NCBI GenBank assembly: GCA_963777855.1
Contig: CAVZRW010000005.1
Span: 124,001-188,000 of the forward strand
DNA: 64,000 nt
Reading direction: 5' to 3'
Source of the DNA: Prado023 sp963777855
Lineage (GTDB): Bacteria > Actinomycetota > Actinomycetes > S36-B12 > CAIYMF01
In this document: positions 8,653 through 20,057 of the stretch, in pieces
Numbering within the stretch: the first letter of the stretch is position 1
Layout of the letters: the number at the start of each line of letters is the position of its first letter
The notes under the pieces: model-generated
The model's database searches: none
Told to the model about the DNA's origin: nothing
Seen by the model: only the letters and a program-made list of their open reading frames with translations
Program-made: the position numbers and the translations under genes

Positions 8653-10863
8653 GTGAATCCCGAGCGCCCCTTCGCCGCAGGCCGGCGGAGCGCGGTGCTG
8701 GTGCTCAACGAGCTGCGCGCCGATGGCGGGCGCCTCACCCGCGCGTGGTTGGCCCGGCTGCGCGCCCTCGACTCCGCAGGCTGGTCGACCCACGCCGCGC
8801 TGGTCAACCGCGACCCGGAGCTCGCCTCGACGGTCGCGACCCTGGTCGGCGCCGGCCTGATGCCCGCGGCGACCGTGGTGCACCACCACCCGCTGCGCGA
8901 CCGCCGGCTCCGGCCCGGCTGGGCCGTGCCGCTGGCTCCGGGCGAGTCCCTGGACCCGCGGATCGGCGACTGGCTGGACTGGTTGACCGCGCAGGTGCCC
9001 GGCGCGGTGGTCATGGCCGACTCCCCGGCGGCCTACCCCTACCTGGCGGCGATGACCAACCCGACGGTCGCCCGGGTCGCGGTGGTGCACCTCAACCACC
9101 TGTCGGACCCCGCGGGTGATCCGGTCACCGGCGCCCTGGCGGGCCGGTTCGGCCCCCGGCTGGCCGACTGCCACGAGGCGTTCGACGCCCTCGTCACGAT
9201 GACCCACGCCCAGGCCGAGGACCTGCGGGCCAGGTTCGGGCCCGACACCCCGGTCCGGGTGATCCCGCCGATGATCGAGGGGGCCTCGCCGGTGCCGGGC
9301 GGGCCTGTGCCTCCCCGGGCCTCGCGCGGGGGGCTGCGCCGGCTGGTCAGCGTGGGCCCGCTGGAGCCGGACTCCCGGCACGAGCACGTGCTGCGGGCCG
9401 CCGCGGGGGTGCTGCACTCCCATGACGACGTCCTGCTCGACCTGATCGGCGAGGGGGCGCTGGCCGACGCCCTGCGTGCGCGGGCCGAGGAGCTCGGCGT
9501 GGGGGGCCGGGTGCGGGTGATCCCGCCGGACTCCCACGACGCCTTCGCCGGGGCCACCCTCGGCCTGTGGACCGGCCGGCGAGACTCCTACCCGCTGGCC
9601 ATCCGGGCCGCGTTGCGCGACGAGGTGCCGGTGCTGGCATACGACGTGCGCTACGGGCCGGCCGAGCTGCTGACCAGCCCGGCGCTGGGCGAGCTGGTGC
9701 CCAACGGCGACGTCGACGCGCTGGGCGGGGCCCTGGCCCGCTGGCTGGCGCACCCGGTGGACCACGCTGCCGTCGCCGAGGCCGCCGGCGTGCTGCGCAG
9801 CGCAACCGACCCCGCCGCCGTCGGCACGGCCTGGGCGGACCTGTGCGCGGAGCTGGCCGAGGGCGCCTGCGACCACCGGCGACCCACGCTGCTGGTCGAG
9901 TCGATGGCCACCACCTCGCAGGTGCTGCGCCTGCCCGGGGTCCTGGCCGACGATTCCGGTGACCTGAGCGCCTGGACGTGCACCGACGAGGCCCTGGAGC
10001 TGCCCGCGGGCCAGCTGGTGCCGCCGGTGCGACCCGGCGAGGACGACGAGGACGACGCCCCCGAGGTCGTCACCCATGCCGCGGGCACGACGCGCGACGT
10101 GGTGGTCCGGCTGCGCTCCAGCGGCCTGGCCCATGCGGCGATCGTGGCCGACCGGGCGCTTCCGGTGGAGTTCGAGTCCGGCACGTCACGGATCCCCCTG
10201 CTGAGCCTGGGCTTCGAGCCGCGACTGATCGCGGCCCGCTCCGGCACCGCGCTGCTGCAGCGCGCCGACGACGGGGCGCTCTGGGTGCACCCGCACCGCG
10301 GCCTGGTCGAGGCCACGCTCTCCGACGGTCGGCTGCTGGCCCGCCTCACCCCCGACGGTCCGCCCAGCGACGTGACGCACGCGATCTCCTGGACCGTCGA
10401 CGTGGACTGGGACCGGCTGCAGGCCACCGCGGCCGGCGCCACCTTCACGGGGACGCTGCATGCGGCACGGATCGTCCCGGCCGAGGGCTCCACCCCCGAC
10501 GTGTGCGTCCCCGACGTCGGTGGGTACTCGCGGGCGATCGGGCACCTGCGCTGGACGGCCCAGCCCACGGTCGCCGACCTCGACTGGTCGGTACCCGTGG
10601 AGGGCCTGCTGGAGGTCGATCCCCTGGTCGCCACGACCGCGCTGGCCCGGGGGGCGCTGAGCCTGCACGTCGGCTACCGGGGCCTGCTCGTGCCGGTCGG
10701 CGGCCTCTGGGCCCGCGGTCGGCGTGCCACGGTGCCGCTGACCTGCGCGCGCGGCGGCGTCACGCTGCTGTCCTCCCCGCGCGGGCGGGTGCTGGCCGCG
10801 CCGGGCCGCGGGTACCGAGCCCGGGTGTCCGGAGCCGTGCGCACCGCGATCCGCCGTGGCTGA
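8653..10863 (+). CDS. GT4-like glycosyltransferase with C-terminal beta-rich domain
   Basis: A 736-residue protein whose first 430 residues look like a two-lobe GT-B glycosyltransferase. RLVSVGPLEPDSRHE opens the nucleotide-binding lobe, and ALRDEVPVLAYDVRYGPAELL matches the donor loop, where family members usually carry a G-x-x-E motif. The remaining 300 residues are Val/Thr/Arg-rich and predicted mainly beta. The overall plan resembles teichoic-acid or glycerol-phosphate alpha-glucosyltransferases of Gram-positive bacteria, so a cell-surface polymer is a possible acceptor. It sits between the carboxylase subunits but has its own leaderless-type promoter, and its stop overlaps the maf start. 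Substrate is unknown. Confidence 0.65.
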   Translation: MNPERPFAAGRRSAVLVLNELRADGGRLTRAWLARLRALDSAGWSTHAALVNRDPELASTVATLVGAGLMPAATVVHHHPLRDRRLRPGWAVPLAPGESLDPRIGDWLDWLTAQVPGAVVMADSPAAYPYLAAMTNPTVARVAVVHLNHLSDPAGDPVTGALAGRFGPRLADCHEAFDALVTMTHAQAEDLRARFGPDTPVRVIPPMIEGASPVPGGPVPPRASRGGLRRLVSVGPLEPDSRHEHVLRAAAGVLHSHDDVLLDLIGEGALADALRARAEELGVGGRVRVIPPDSHDAFAGATLGLWTGRRDSYPLAIRAALRDEVPVLAYDVRYGPAELLTSPALGELVPNGDVDALGGALARWLAHPVDHAAVAEAAGVLRSATDPAAVGTAWADLCAELAEGACDHRRPTLLVESMATTSQVLRLPGVLADDSGDLSAWTCTDEALELPAGQLVPPVRPGEDDEDDAPEVVTHAAGTTRDVVVRLRSSGLAHAAIVADRALPVEFESGTSRIPLLSLGFEPRLIAARSGTALLQRADDGALWVHPHRGLVEATLSDGRLLARLTPDGPPSDVTHAISWTVDVDWDRLQATAAGATFTGTLHAARIVPAEGSTPDVCVPDVGGYSRAIGHLRWTAQPTVADLDWSVPVEGLLEVDPLVATTALARGALSLHVGYRGLLVPVGGLWARGRRATVPLTCARGGVTLLSSPRGRVLAAPGRGYRARVSGAVRTAIRRG

Positions 10864-11566
10864 GGCATCGGCCGCCGCCGCGGGAGCCGAGCCCCCCGGA
10901 TCACGCGGCTCGCGGCCCGGCGCCCCGCCCCTGCTCGTGCTCGGCTCGGCCTCCCCGGCCCGGGCCACCCTGCTGCGCGCGGCCGGGGTGACCCCGGTGA
11001 TCCGCCACTCCGGCGTCGACGAGGACGCCCTGATCGCCGCGGCCGGCCCGCTGGCCGACGACCCGCACGCCCTCACCCAGCTGCTGGCCACCGCCAAGGC
11101 CCGCGACGTGGCCGAGCAGGTCCGCGCCCGTGCCCTGGACCTGCCGGCCGGCCGGCGGGTGCTGGTCGTCGGCGCGGACTCGATGCTGGCCTTCAGCGGC
11201 CGGATCCTGGGCAAGGCCCGAAGTGCCCAGGAGGTGCGCGAGCGCTGGGCGGCGATGTCCGGGGGCACGGGCGTGCTGGTCACCGGCCACTGCGTCGTGG
11301 ACCCGGCGACCGGGGCGCAGCAGAGCGCGACCGTGGCCACGACAATCCGGTTCGGCCGGCCCGACCCCGTGGAGCTCGAGGCGTACATCGCCTCCGGGGA
11401 GCCGATGGCGGTGGCCGGATCGTGCACGATCGACGGCCTCGGCGGGCCGTTCATCGACGGGATCGACGGCGACCACACCAACGTGATCGGCCTGGCGCTG
11501 CCCACAGTGCGCCGCCTGCTCGAGGCGCTCGGGGTGCGCTGGACGGACCTCTGGGACCGGGCCTGA
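10856..11566 (+). CDS. maf: Maf-family nucleoside triphosphate pyrophosphatase
   Basis: Hydrolyses non-canonical or surplus nucleoside triphosphates to the monophosphate and is linked to septum control. The family signature appears as LGSASPARATLL near residue 29, VVGADSM near residue 105 provides the catalytic Asp, and the ITGxC-like segment VLVTGHCV follows. The GTG start overlaps the end of the glycosyltransferase gene by 8 nt. A short Ala/Pro-rich N-terminal extension of about 25 residues precedes the domain. The position between carboxylase subunit genes is the usual actinobacterial neighbourhood. Confidence 0.88.
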   Translation: MAEASAAAAGAEPPGSRGSRPGAPPLLVLGSASPARATLLRAAGVTPVIRHSGVDEDALIAAAGPLADDPHALTQLLATAKARDVAEQVRARALDLPAGRRVLVVGADSMLAFSGRILGKARSAQEVRERWAAMSGGTGVLVTGHCVVDPATGAQQSATVATTIRFGRPDPVELEAYIASGEPMAVAGSCTIDGLGGPFIDGIDGDHTNVIGLALPTVRRLLEALGVRWTDLWDRA

Positions 11567-11597
11567 GGGTGGCCGGGAGACGCTCCAGTGCCTTCCG

Positions 11598-11603
11598 TAG
11601 GAT
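11598..11603 (+). promoter_or_regulatory. -10 box before the carboxylase alpha gene
   Basis: TAGGAT stands about 54 nt upstream of the ATG at 11658. GAGGAG at 11645-11650 is a good ribosome-binding site 7 nt before that ATG. The gene is thus probably transcribed from its own promoter with a short leader. Confidence 0.4.
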
Positions 11604-11657
11604 GACTCGCAGAGCGCTCGGGCCGGTGGCCCGCGGAGGATTTCGAGGAGTGCGGAT

Positions 11658-13435
11658 ATGAAGAAGGTCCTGATCGCCAACCGTGGCGAGATCGCCATCC
11701 GCGTTGCCCGCGCCTGCCGGGATGCCGGCATCGCCTCGCGTGGCCGTCTACGCCGATCCGGATCGCGACGCCCTGCACGTGAAGGCCGCCGACGAGGCGT
11801 ACGCCCTCGGCGGAACGACCGCCGCCGAGACCTACCTGGTGATCGACAAGCTCCTCGACGTGGCCCGGCGCAGCGGCGCCGACGCGGTGCACCCGGGCTA
11901 CGGGTTCCTCTCCGAGAACGCCGACTTCGCCCAGGCCGTGATCGACGCCGGGCTGACCTGGATCGGCCCGCCGCCGGCGGCGATCCGTGACCTCGGCGAC
12001 AAGGTCTCCGCCCGGCACATCGCCGCGCGCGCCGGCGCTCCGCAGGTGCGCGGCACCGCCGACCCGGTCGACCGGGGCCGACGAGGTCGTGGCCTTCGCC
12101 GAGGAGGTCGGCCTGCCGATCGCGATCAAGGCCGCCTTCGGCGGCGGCGGGCGCGGCCTGAAGGTCGCCCGCACCATGGAGGAGATCCCCGAGCTCTACG
12201 ACTCGGCGGTCCGCGAGGCGGTCGCCGCCTTCGGCCGGGGCGAGTGCTTCGTCGAGCAGTACCTCGACAGCCCCCGACACGTGGAGACCCAGGTGCTGGC
12301 CGACAAGCACGGCAACGTGGTGGTCGTCTCGACCCGCGACTGCTCGCTGCAGCGCCGCCACCAGAAGCTGGTCGAGGAGGCCCCCGCGCCGTTCCTGACC
12401 GACGAGCAGGTGCGCCCGGCTCTACGAGTCCAGCAAGGCGATCGTGCGCGAGGCCGGCTACTACGGCGCGGGCACCTGCGAGTTCCTCGTCGGCACCGAC
12501 GGCACCATCTCCTTCCTCGAGGTCAACACCCGCCTGCAGGTCGAGCACCCGGTCACCGAGGAGGTCTCGGGCATCGACCTGGTCCGCGAGCAGTTCCGGA
12601 TCGCCGACGGCGAGGAGCTCGGCTACGACGACCCGCCGCTGCGCGGGCACTCGATCGAGTTCCGGATCAACGGCGAGGACCCGGGCCGCAACTTCCTGCC
12701 CGCACCCGGGCGCGCTGACCGTCTGGCACCCGCCGACCGGCCCCGGCGTCCGCCTCGACGGCGGCTTCCAGCAGGGCGACGTGATCGGCGGCAACTTCGA
12801 CTCGCTGCTGGCCAAGCTCATCGTCACCGGCCACGACCGCCAGCAGGCCATCGAGCGGGCCCGTCGCGCGCTGGACGAGTTCGAGGTCGACGGAATCGCC
12901 ACCGCGCTGACCTTCCACCGCAAGGTCGTGTCGCGACCCGGCGTTCGCCCCGGCGGACCCCGACGAGCGCGTTCACCGTGCACACTCGCTGGATCGAGAC
13001 CGAGTTCGTCAACGACATCCCCGCCTACTCCGGCACCGCCGGCGAGCTCGCCGAGGCCGAGGCCCGCGCCACGGTCGTGGTCGAGGTGGGCGGCAAGCGC
13101 CTCGAGGTCAGCCTGCCCGAGGGGATCTCGCCTGGGCGGCGGCGGTGGCGCCGGCGAAGAAGGCTGCGGCCCCGAAGCGCGGCGGCGCCAAGAAGGGCGG
13201 CGGCCGGCGCAACGGGCGACTCGCTGGCAGCCCCCATGCAGGGCACGATCGTCAAGGTCGCCGTGCAGGACGGCCAGACCGTCGCAGGTCGGCGACCTCG
13301 TGGTCGTGCTCGAGGCGATGAAGATGGAGCAGCCGCTGAACGCGCACAAGGCCGGCGTGATCACCGTCGCTGGCCGCCGAGGTCGGCGCAACGGTGCCCA
13401 CCGGCACAGTGCTCTGCGAGATCAAGGAACCCTGA
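11658..13435 (+). CDS. accA: Acyl-CoA carboxylase alpha subunit (biotin carboxylase + BCCP), multiply frameshifted
   Basis: Biotinylated alpha chain that carboxylates biotin with ATP and bicarbonate. Reading through about ten single-base insertions gives MKKVLIANRGEIA, the ATP-grasp loop FGGGGRGLK, the catalytic EVNTRLQVEHPVTE segment, a Lys/Ala-rich linker, and the carrier motif EAMKMEQPL ending CEIKEP. The corrected product is about 590 residues, the normal actinobacterial AccA length. Breaks lie near 11738, 12069, 12418, 12707, 12936, 12970, 13130, 13136, 13216, 13284 and 13368. Most are an extra C or G at a wobble position, and the protein is otherwise perfectly conserved, so sequence error is far more likely than decay. 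It would pair with the beta and epsilon subunits upstream. Confidence 0.87.
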
Positions 13436-13469
13436 GCCACCCCGCTCGACCCGCACCCCAGGAGCACCG

Positions 13470-14240
13470 ATGAGCGCACCGAACCCCTTCGACCTGACGG
13501 GCCGGGTGGCCATCGTGACCGGCGCCAGCCGCGGCATCGGCCGGGCGATCGCCGAGCTGCTGGCCGCCCAGGGGGCGCACGTCGTCGTCTCCAGCCGCAA
13601 GCCGGGCGACTGCGAGGTCGTCGTGGAGGCGATCCGCGCGGCCGGGGGCTCGGCTGAGGCGATCGGCTGCCACATCGGCGAGCCCGAGCAGATCGACGCC
13701 CTGTTCGCGGCGGTGCAGGCCGGTCACGGCCGGCTGGACATCCTGGTCAACAACGCCGCCACGAACCCCTACTGGGGCCCGATCGTGGACACCGACCTCG
13801 GCGCGTTCCAGAAGACGGTGGACGTCAACATCCGCGGCTACTTCCTCATGTCGGCGGCCGGCGCGAAGCTGATGGCCCGCGGCGGCGGCGGGGCGATCGT
13901 GAACGTGGCCTCGGTGAACGGCGTGATCCCCGGCGCGCTGCAGGGGATCTACTCGATCACCAAGGCCGCGGTCATCGCCATGACCCATGCGTTCGCCAAG
14001 GAGTGCGCGCACTCGGGCGTGCGGGTCAACGCGATCCTGCCCGGTGCCACCGACACCCGATTCGCCTCCGCGCTGGTGAACAACGAGGCGATCCTGGCCC
14101 ACCTGCTCGCCCACGTGCCGGCCGGCCGGGTGGCCCAGCCCGAGGAGATGGCCGGGGCGGTGCTCTACCTGGTCAGCGACGCTGCCAGCTACACGACCGG
14201 CGCGTGCCTGCCGGTCGACGGTGGCTACCTGCTGGTCTGA
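13470..14240 (+). CDS. SDR-family oxidoreductase
   Basis: A 256-residue classical short-chain dehydrogenase. The NAD(P)-binding TGASRGIG motif is at residues 14-21, NNAATNPY follows strand beta4, and the catalytic set includes Ser near 150 and Tyr-x3-Lys in YSITKAA. The C-terminal PVDGGYLL is typical of the FabG/3-hydroxyacyl-CoA dehydrogenase-like group. The ATG at 13470 has AGGAG 6 nt upstream. It follows the carboxylase alpha gene by 34 nt and may share its transcript, which suggests an acyl-CoA or keto substrate, but this is inference. Confidence 0.9.
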   Translation: MSAPNPFDLTGRVAIVTGASRGIGRAIAELLAAQGAHVVVSSRKPGDCEVVVEAIRAAGGSAEAIGCHIGEPEQIDALFAAVQAGHGRLDILVNNAATNPYWGPIVDTDLGAFQKTVDVNIRGYFLMSAAGAKLMARGGGGAIVNVASVNGVIPGALQGIYSITKAAVIAMTHAFAKECAHSGVRVNAILPGATDTRFASALVNNEAILAHLLAHVPAGRVAQPEEMAGAVLYLVSDAASYTTGACLPVDGGYLLV

Positions 14241-14272
14241 GGCCGGTTCGCCAGGCGGTGCAGCTGCCCGGC

Positions 14273-14310
14273 CCTCTGGCCCGCACCCCCGAGGGGATGC
14301 GGGCCAGAGG
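14273..14310. terminator. Bidirectional hairpin terminator
   Basis: A perfect 13-bp inverted repeat (14273-14285 with 14298-14310) with a 12-nt loop lies between the convergent SDR and GH55-like genes and can stop transcription from both sides. Confidence 0.75.
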
Positions 14311-14328
14311 AGAGGGGCTGGTTCGCCC

Positions 14329-16339
14329 TCAGGGAAGGACGGCGACCCCGTCGCTGTAGCTGATCACGTAGCTCGGGTCCTCGTAGTTGTCAGGATCGCC
14401 GGGGGCCGGGATGCCGTCGACCTTGTCACCGAACCCGTTGACCACGGCGTTGATCGTGCCCGGGCCGCTGAGGTTCTTGGTCATGACGTGGGTCAGGACC
14501 ACCCCCGGGGTGTCGGGAACCTCGTAGCCGTTCTCGGTGACGATCGAGGGGTCGTTGCGGTTGAAGACGTACACCCCACCGCCCCACAGCCTGTGGCTCT
14601 TGACATCGTCGGCGACCTTGTACCCGGCCCAGCCGAGCGTGCCGTCGGGCTGGGTCCACGCGGCCTGGTTGGGCGGGTCGTAGGGCAGCTCGTTCTGGTA
14701 CAGCAGGACGCGGCCGTTCTCGCCGTTCCAGATCGTGTTGTACTCCTGGAAGTGCTCGACGAACAGGCCCGTGGCGGTGACGTTGTCGCCGTTGACGATC
14801 AGGCCGTTGCGACCGATGTTGGTCGCCCACCGCGCCGTGTCGCCGAAGTCGGTCTTGCCCTCGCCCCGCGGGATGGTCGGGAACCCCTCCACCCCGTGGT
14901 CGGCACGCCACACCCAGGTGTGGTCGACCAGGACATTGTCACTGTTGATCTCCAGCGTCGACATCAGCCTTGCCGACGTGCGGGCCACCGATGCGGAAGT
15001 ACACATCGGACAGCGTCGTCGGGTTCTTCGGATCGTTGTTGGCCACGCCGTTGTTCCCGTTCGGCTTGCCGACCTGCAGCAGGACCGGCGACTCGACGCT
15101 GCCGCCGTCGATGGTCACGCCGGCCAGGATGATCCCGGGCCTATCAGCGATCGTCATCGGCGTGGCACCCTTGACCGCGGTCAGCGTCGGCAGGCCGATG
15201 CCCAGCACGACGGTGTCGGCCCGCTTGACGTCGATGCTCCGCGCGACGTCGTAGAGGCCGGGGGTGAGCAGCAGGTGCCTGCCCCGGGCGAGCTGGTTGT
15301 TGATCGCCTGGACTGAGTCGCCGGGACGTGCGATGAAGAAGTCGCTGAGCGGGATCGTCCGGCCGGCGGCCATGCCATCAGCCCAGCTGATGCCGCTGGT
15401 GTTCGTCCGCGCAGCGGGCACGCGCACCTGGTAGGCGCCCTTCCCGTCGACGAACAGGTACGGCTTCTCGCGATTGAGCGGGGTCGTCTCCAGCACCGTG
15501 TAGGGCGGGTTCGGATAGGCGGCGTCCTGCGGTGCCAGCGCAGCGTCCGTGAACGACATGCCGGAGAAGACCTGGTTCCACACGGCGTTCGTCCAGTTGG
15601 CCACCTCCGTGTTCCGGGCGTACCACTGCTGCTGCGAGCCGTTGATGATCACGCCGGCCTTCGAGTCAGCCATGAAGCCACCGCTGGCGAAGGATGGCCC
15701 GGTGCAGTAGTCCATGAGGCTCAGGTTGCCGCCGGTGACGGCCACTCGGCGCAGGGAGACGGCCTGGGAGACGGCCCAGAAGTTGGCCGACGCGGAGCAG
15801 CCGTCCTGGCCGGATCCGTTGACCTTGATGGTCAGGTTGGACATCCCGCGCCAGAAGTTGTTCAGCGCGAAGCAGCCGGTGAACTCCGGGTCCTCGTCGA
15901 AGCAGCGGTTGCGCACCTCGACCTTGCCGTTGATCGTCACATCGCCCGGCAGGGCGCCCAGTCCGACCACCTCGGTGTAGTACCCGACCTTGATCTGCAG
16001 GGGCTTGTCGTCAGTGCCGTAGACACCGGGCTTGAAGAGAAGGCCGTAGCGGTTCCCGCCCATCTCGTCGTCGACCTGCGACGCCCAGATGGCATCGGCC
16101 TTGGCCTGGATATCAGCCACAGGCATGCTCGGGTCGAAGACCACGACGTTGGGGCCGAAGTCCGGGCTCGTGACCGGGGCGGCTGCGGCGGGGCCGCCTG
16201 CCCCGGCGGATCCCAGGGCCGAGGCCGCGAGGATCGCCGCGGCGCCCATCGACAACCAGCGCGGAATGCCGCGCCCCGTGCTCTGTGCCATGCGTGGCCC
16301 CCCGGCCTGCCCCCGGGGACGTGATCTGAGTGACTTCAC
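14329..16339 (-). CDS. Secreted GH55-like beta-1,3-glucanase (parallel beta-helix)
   Basis: A protein of about 669 residues with an export signal (Arg-rich start, then LSMGAAAILAASALGSAGAG) and a long repeat-rich body typical of twin right-handed beta-helices. Blocks such as FGPNVVVFDPSMP, NNFWRGMSNL, GGNLSLMDYC and VLVDHTWVWRADHG match the GH55 exo-beta-1,3-glucanase/laminarinase type, whose relatives are often mislabelled adenylyl cyclase. The GTG at 16339 has GGAGG 7 nt upstream; an internal ATG at 16291 is the alternative. One frameshift near 14963 separates the last 210 residues; an adjacent T and G at a third codon position is the likely cause. Family call is from memory of motifs. Confidence 0.6.
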
Positions 16340-16426
16340 CGTGTTCCTCCGGATGTGAGCGATGACCTCGCGTCCGGCTCGGGCCGCTTCAGGGAGCCGA
16401 GGACCGGGAGCGTGCGAGGGCGCTGT

Positions 16427-16438
16427 GAGAGCGCTCTC
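16427..16438 (-). promoter_or_regulatory. LacI-type operator upstream of the GH55-like gene
   Basis: The perfect palindrome GAGAGCGCTCTC resembles the CebR/LacI-family operator TGGGAGCGCTCCCA that controls cello- and beta-glucan genes in actinobacteria. It lies about 88 nt upstream of the GTG and immediately downstream of a candidate promoter, a position suited to repression. Confidence 0.6.
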
Positions 16439-16440
16439 CC

Positions 16441-16469
16441 ACCTTGGTGGACCCGGGGACACGTGTCAA
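16441..16469 (-). promoter_or_regulatory. Promoter of the GH55-like gene
   Basis: On the minus strand TTGACA (16464-16469) is followed after 17 nt by CAAGGT (16441-16446), a consensus -35 with a weak -10. The -35 overlaps the small palindrome GACACGTGTC (16458-16467). The LacI-type operator follows the -10 directly. Confidence 0.5.
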
Positions 16470-16582
16470 GGTGCAAATCGGACGATCGCAACGGGCAGGG
16501 CCGAGGACCGCATGGACACCGGGTCCGCCCCGTCCCGGCCCCTCGCGGGCCGCGCCGATCTCTCGACGAGTCCGTCCACGTC

Positions 16583-17413
16583 TCAGCTGCGCCGGGGTGC
16601 GAAGGGCAGCAGCGAGTCCGGGCCGGGGCCGATCACCCCGCACGAGGACTCGGGGACCTCGTTCCAGACCCCTGCGAGGTCGCCCAGCGGTTCGGAGACG
16701 ACCATCCGGGTCTCGTCGGAGACCTCCTTGAGGAACGGCAGCTCGGGGTGCTGGGCGCGCAGGGTGGCCACAGTGCTGCTGAAGAACAGCGAACGGGAGT
16801 CGCCCTCGCTGGAGTAGCGGAACGCCCAGACGCTGGTGCCGTCGGTGGTGGCCACGGTCAGCTGGATCGGGTGCTCCACCCCGTGGCGCTCGCCGGTCTC
16901 CTCGATGAACCCGACCGCGCGCTCGACGGCGCTGATCGGGTCCTCGCGCAGGCCGAAGGTGAGCGCCAGGTGGAAGAACAGCTCGGAATCCGTGGAGCCC
17001 TCGATGAACGGGAACAGCTCGGGAGCCACCGCGAGGGCGAGGTCGCGCTTGACGGTGGGGAACTCGCGGATCGCGCCGTTGTGCATCCACAGCCAGTTCT
17101 CGTGGCGGAACGGGTGGCAGTTCGTCTGCTGGATCGCACCGCCCGTGGAGGCGCGCACGTGGGCGAACACCAGCGGCGAGACCAGGTGGCGGGCCAGGTC
17201 GGCCAGGTTGCGGTCGTTCCACGCCGGCTCGGTGCTGTGGAACACCCCGGGGGTGTCCCCCACCCCGTACCAGCCGATGCCGAACCCGTCGCCGTTGGTG
17301 GTGGTGGCCCCCATGCGCGAGTGCAGGCTCTGGTCGACCAGCGAGTACTTCGGCTTCAGCAGGATCTCCTCCAGTCGGACGGGCGATCCTGAGTACACCA
17401 ACCACCGGCACAT
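16583..17413 (-). CDS. Class II glutamine amidotransferase
   Basis: A 276-residue protein beginning MCRWL, so Cys2 becomes the N-terminal nucleophile after Met removal, as in Ntn-type glutaminases. The supporting blocks are NGDGFGIGWY near residue 41, FAHVRASTGG near residue 83 and the NCHPF / MHNGAI segments. It resembles the YafJ/EgtC group. No ergothioneine genes are adjacent, so EgtC identity is not supported. A GGAGGG ribosome-binding site precedes the ATG. It lies 73 nt downstream of hypE and may be read from the hydrogenase transcript. The partner that uses the released ammonia is unknown. Confidence 0.83.
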   Translation of the reverse strand: MCRWLVYSGSPVRLEEILLKPKYSLVDQSLHSRMGATTTNGDGFGIGWYGVGDTPGVFHSTEPAWNDRNLADLARHLVSPLVFAHVRASTGGAIQQTNCHPFRHENWLWMHNGAIREFPTVKRDLALAVAPELFPFIEGSTDSELFFHLALTFGLREDPISAVERAVGFIEETGERHGVEHPIQLTVATTDGTSVWAFRYSSEGDSRSLFFSSTVATLRAQHPELPFLKEVSDETRMVVSEPLGDLAGVWNEVPESSCGVIGPGPDSLLPFAPRRS

Positions 17414-17486
17414 GCGTCCATCTCCCTCCTGCGGTGGGTCCCGGTCAGGGGACCCGGTGTGCGTGCGGGCGGCCTGCCCGCGCGGC

Positions 17487-18582
17487 TCAGCAGATGCGCG
17501 GCAGCTGCTCGGCCAGCGGCAGGTCGACCACCCGGGTGCCGCCGATGCCCGGTGCGGGCCGACCACGACCCCGGGGTGCTCGGCGACGACCGTCGCCGAT
17601 GACGCACGGCGCCGGCGCCGAGCGGGTGCGCGCGCATGACGGCCAGCGCCCGCTCGGCGTCCTCGCGCGCGCACGAACGCCACGAGCTTGCCCTCGTTGG
17701 CGACGTAGCAGCGGGTCGAGGCCGAGGAACCCGCACGCGGCGCGCACGTCGTCGGGCACGGGCACGTCGCGCTCGACGATCGCGACGCCGACGCCGCTGG
17801 CGTCGCGCGATCTCGTTGAGGGTGGCCGCGACCCCGCCGCGGGTGGGGTCGCGCAGCATGTGCAGGTCCGGCGCCGGCGCCGAGCAGCGCCGCGACGAGC
17901 CGGTGTCAGCGGCGGCGCTGTCGGTGACGATCGTCGGTGCCGAACTCCAGCCCGTCGCGCACGCTCATCACCGCGACGCCGTGCATCGCCGATGGCGCCG
18001 CGAGACGCAGCACCACGTCGCCGGGGCGGACCCGGTGCGGGCCCGAGGTCGCACGCCCGTCGGGCACCAGGCCGATGCCGGCGGTGTTGACGTAGACCCC
18101 GTCGCCGTGGCCGGAGTCGACCACCTTGGTGTCGCCGGTGACGATCGCGACCCCGGCCGCCCGGGCCGCGGCGCCCATCGTCTGCGGCGATCGACGCCGA
18201 GCTCGTCGAGCGGCCATGCCCTCCTCGAGGATCGCACCCGACCGACAGGAACAGCGGCGGGCGCCGCTCATGGCCAGGTCGTTGACGGTGCCGTTGACCG
18301 CGAGGTCGCCGATGTTGCCGCCGGGGAAGAACCGCGGGCGCACCACGTAGGAGTCGGTGGTGAACGCCAGCCGCTGGCCGCCGCCCAGGTCGAGCACCGC
18401 GGCGTCGCCGAGCTGGGCGAGCACCCCGGCCGGTCGGTGCCGGCGAAGGCGGGCAGGAACAGGTGCTCGACGAGCTCGGCGGACAGCCGCCCGCCGCCGC
18501 CGTGGCCCATCACGACGGTGGGGTGGTCGCGCAGCGGGCAGCGGGCAGGACCAGCGCCGGTCGACGTCGCAGCGGGCTCGGC

Positions 18583-18586
<4 letters not shown>
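17487..18586 (-). CDS. hypE: Hydrogenase maturation protein HypE, frameshifted
   Basis: HypE dehydrates the thiocarbamate on its C-terminal Cys to a thiocyanate that supplies the CN ligands of the NiFe centre. Pieces in several frames give MGHGGGGRLS, FTTDSYVVRPRFFPGGNIGD, VNDLAMSGAR, VTGDTKVVDSGHGDG and the diagnostic end LPRIC, so the cyanyl-carrying Cys is retained. Breaks are mostly one extra base after a wobble position, for example near 18192, 18198, 18214 and 18233, plus one lost C near 18262. The ATG overlaps the hypD stop as ATGA. The corrected length of about 360 residues is normal. Confidence 0.82.
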
Positions 18587-19986
<1,400 letters not shown>

Positions 19987-20057
19987 GGCCGCTCCCTCCT
20001 CGTCGTGGCGGTCGGTCGGCGTCGGTCCGTCGATCCGTTGTCTGCCTCGGGGGGCCG

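Noticed and set aside
14329..16339. Adenylyl cyclase label used for close relatives of this secreted protein
   Set aside because: No cyclase motif is present; the signal peptide and beta-helix-type repeats indicate a secreted glycan-active enzyme.
16583..17413. Ergothioneine amidohydrolase EgtC
   Set aside because: The MCR start fits, but no egtA, egtB or egtD gene is near, so only the general amidotransferase class is claimed.
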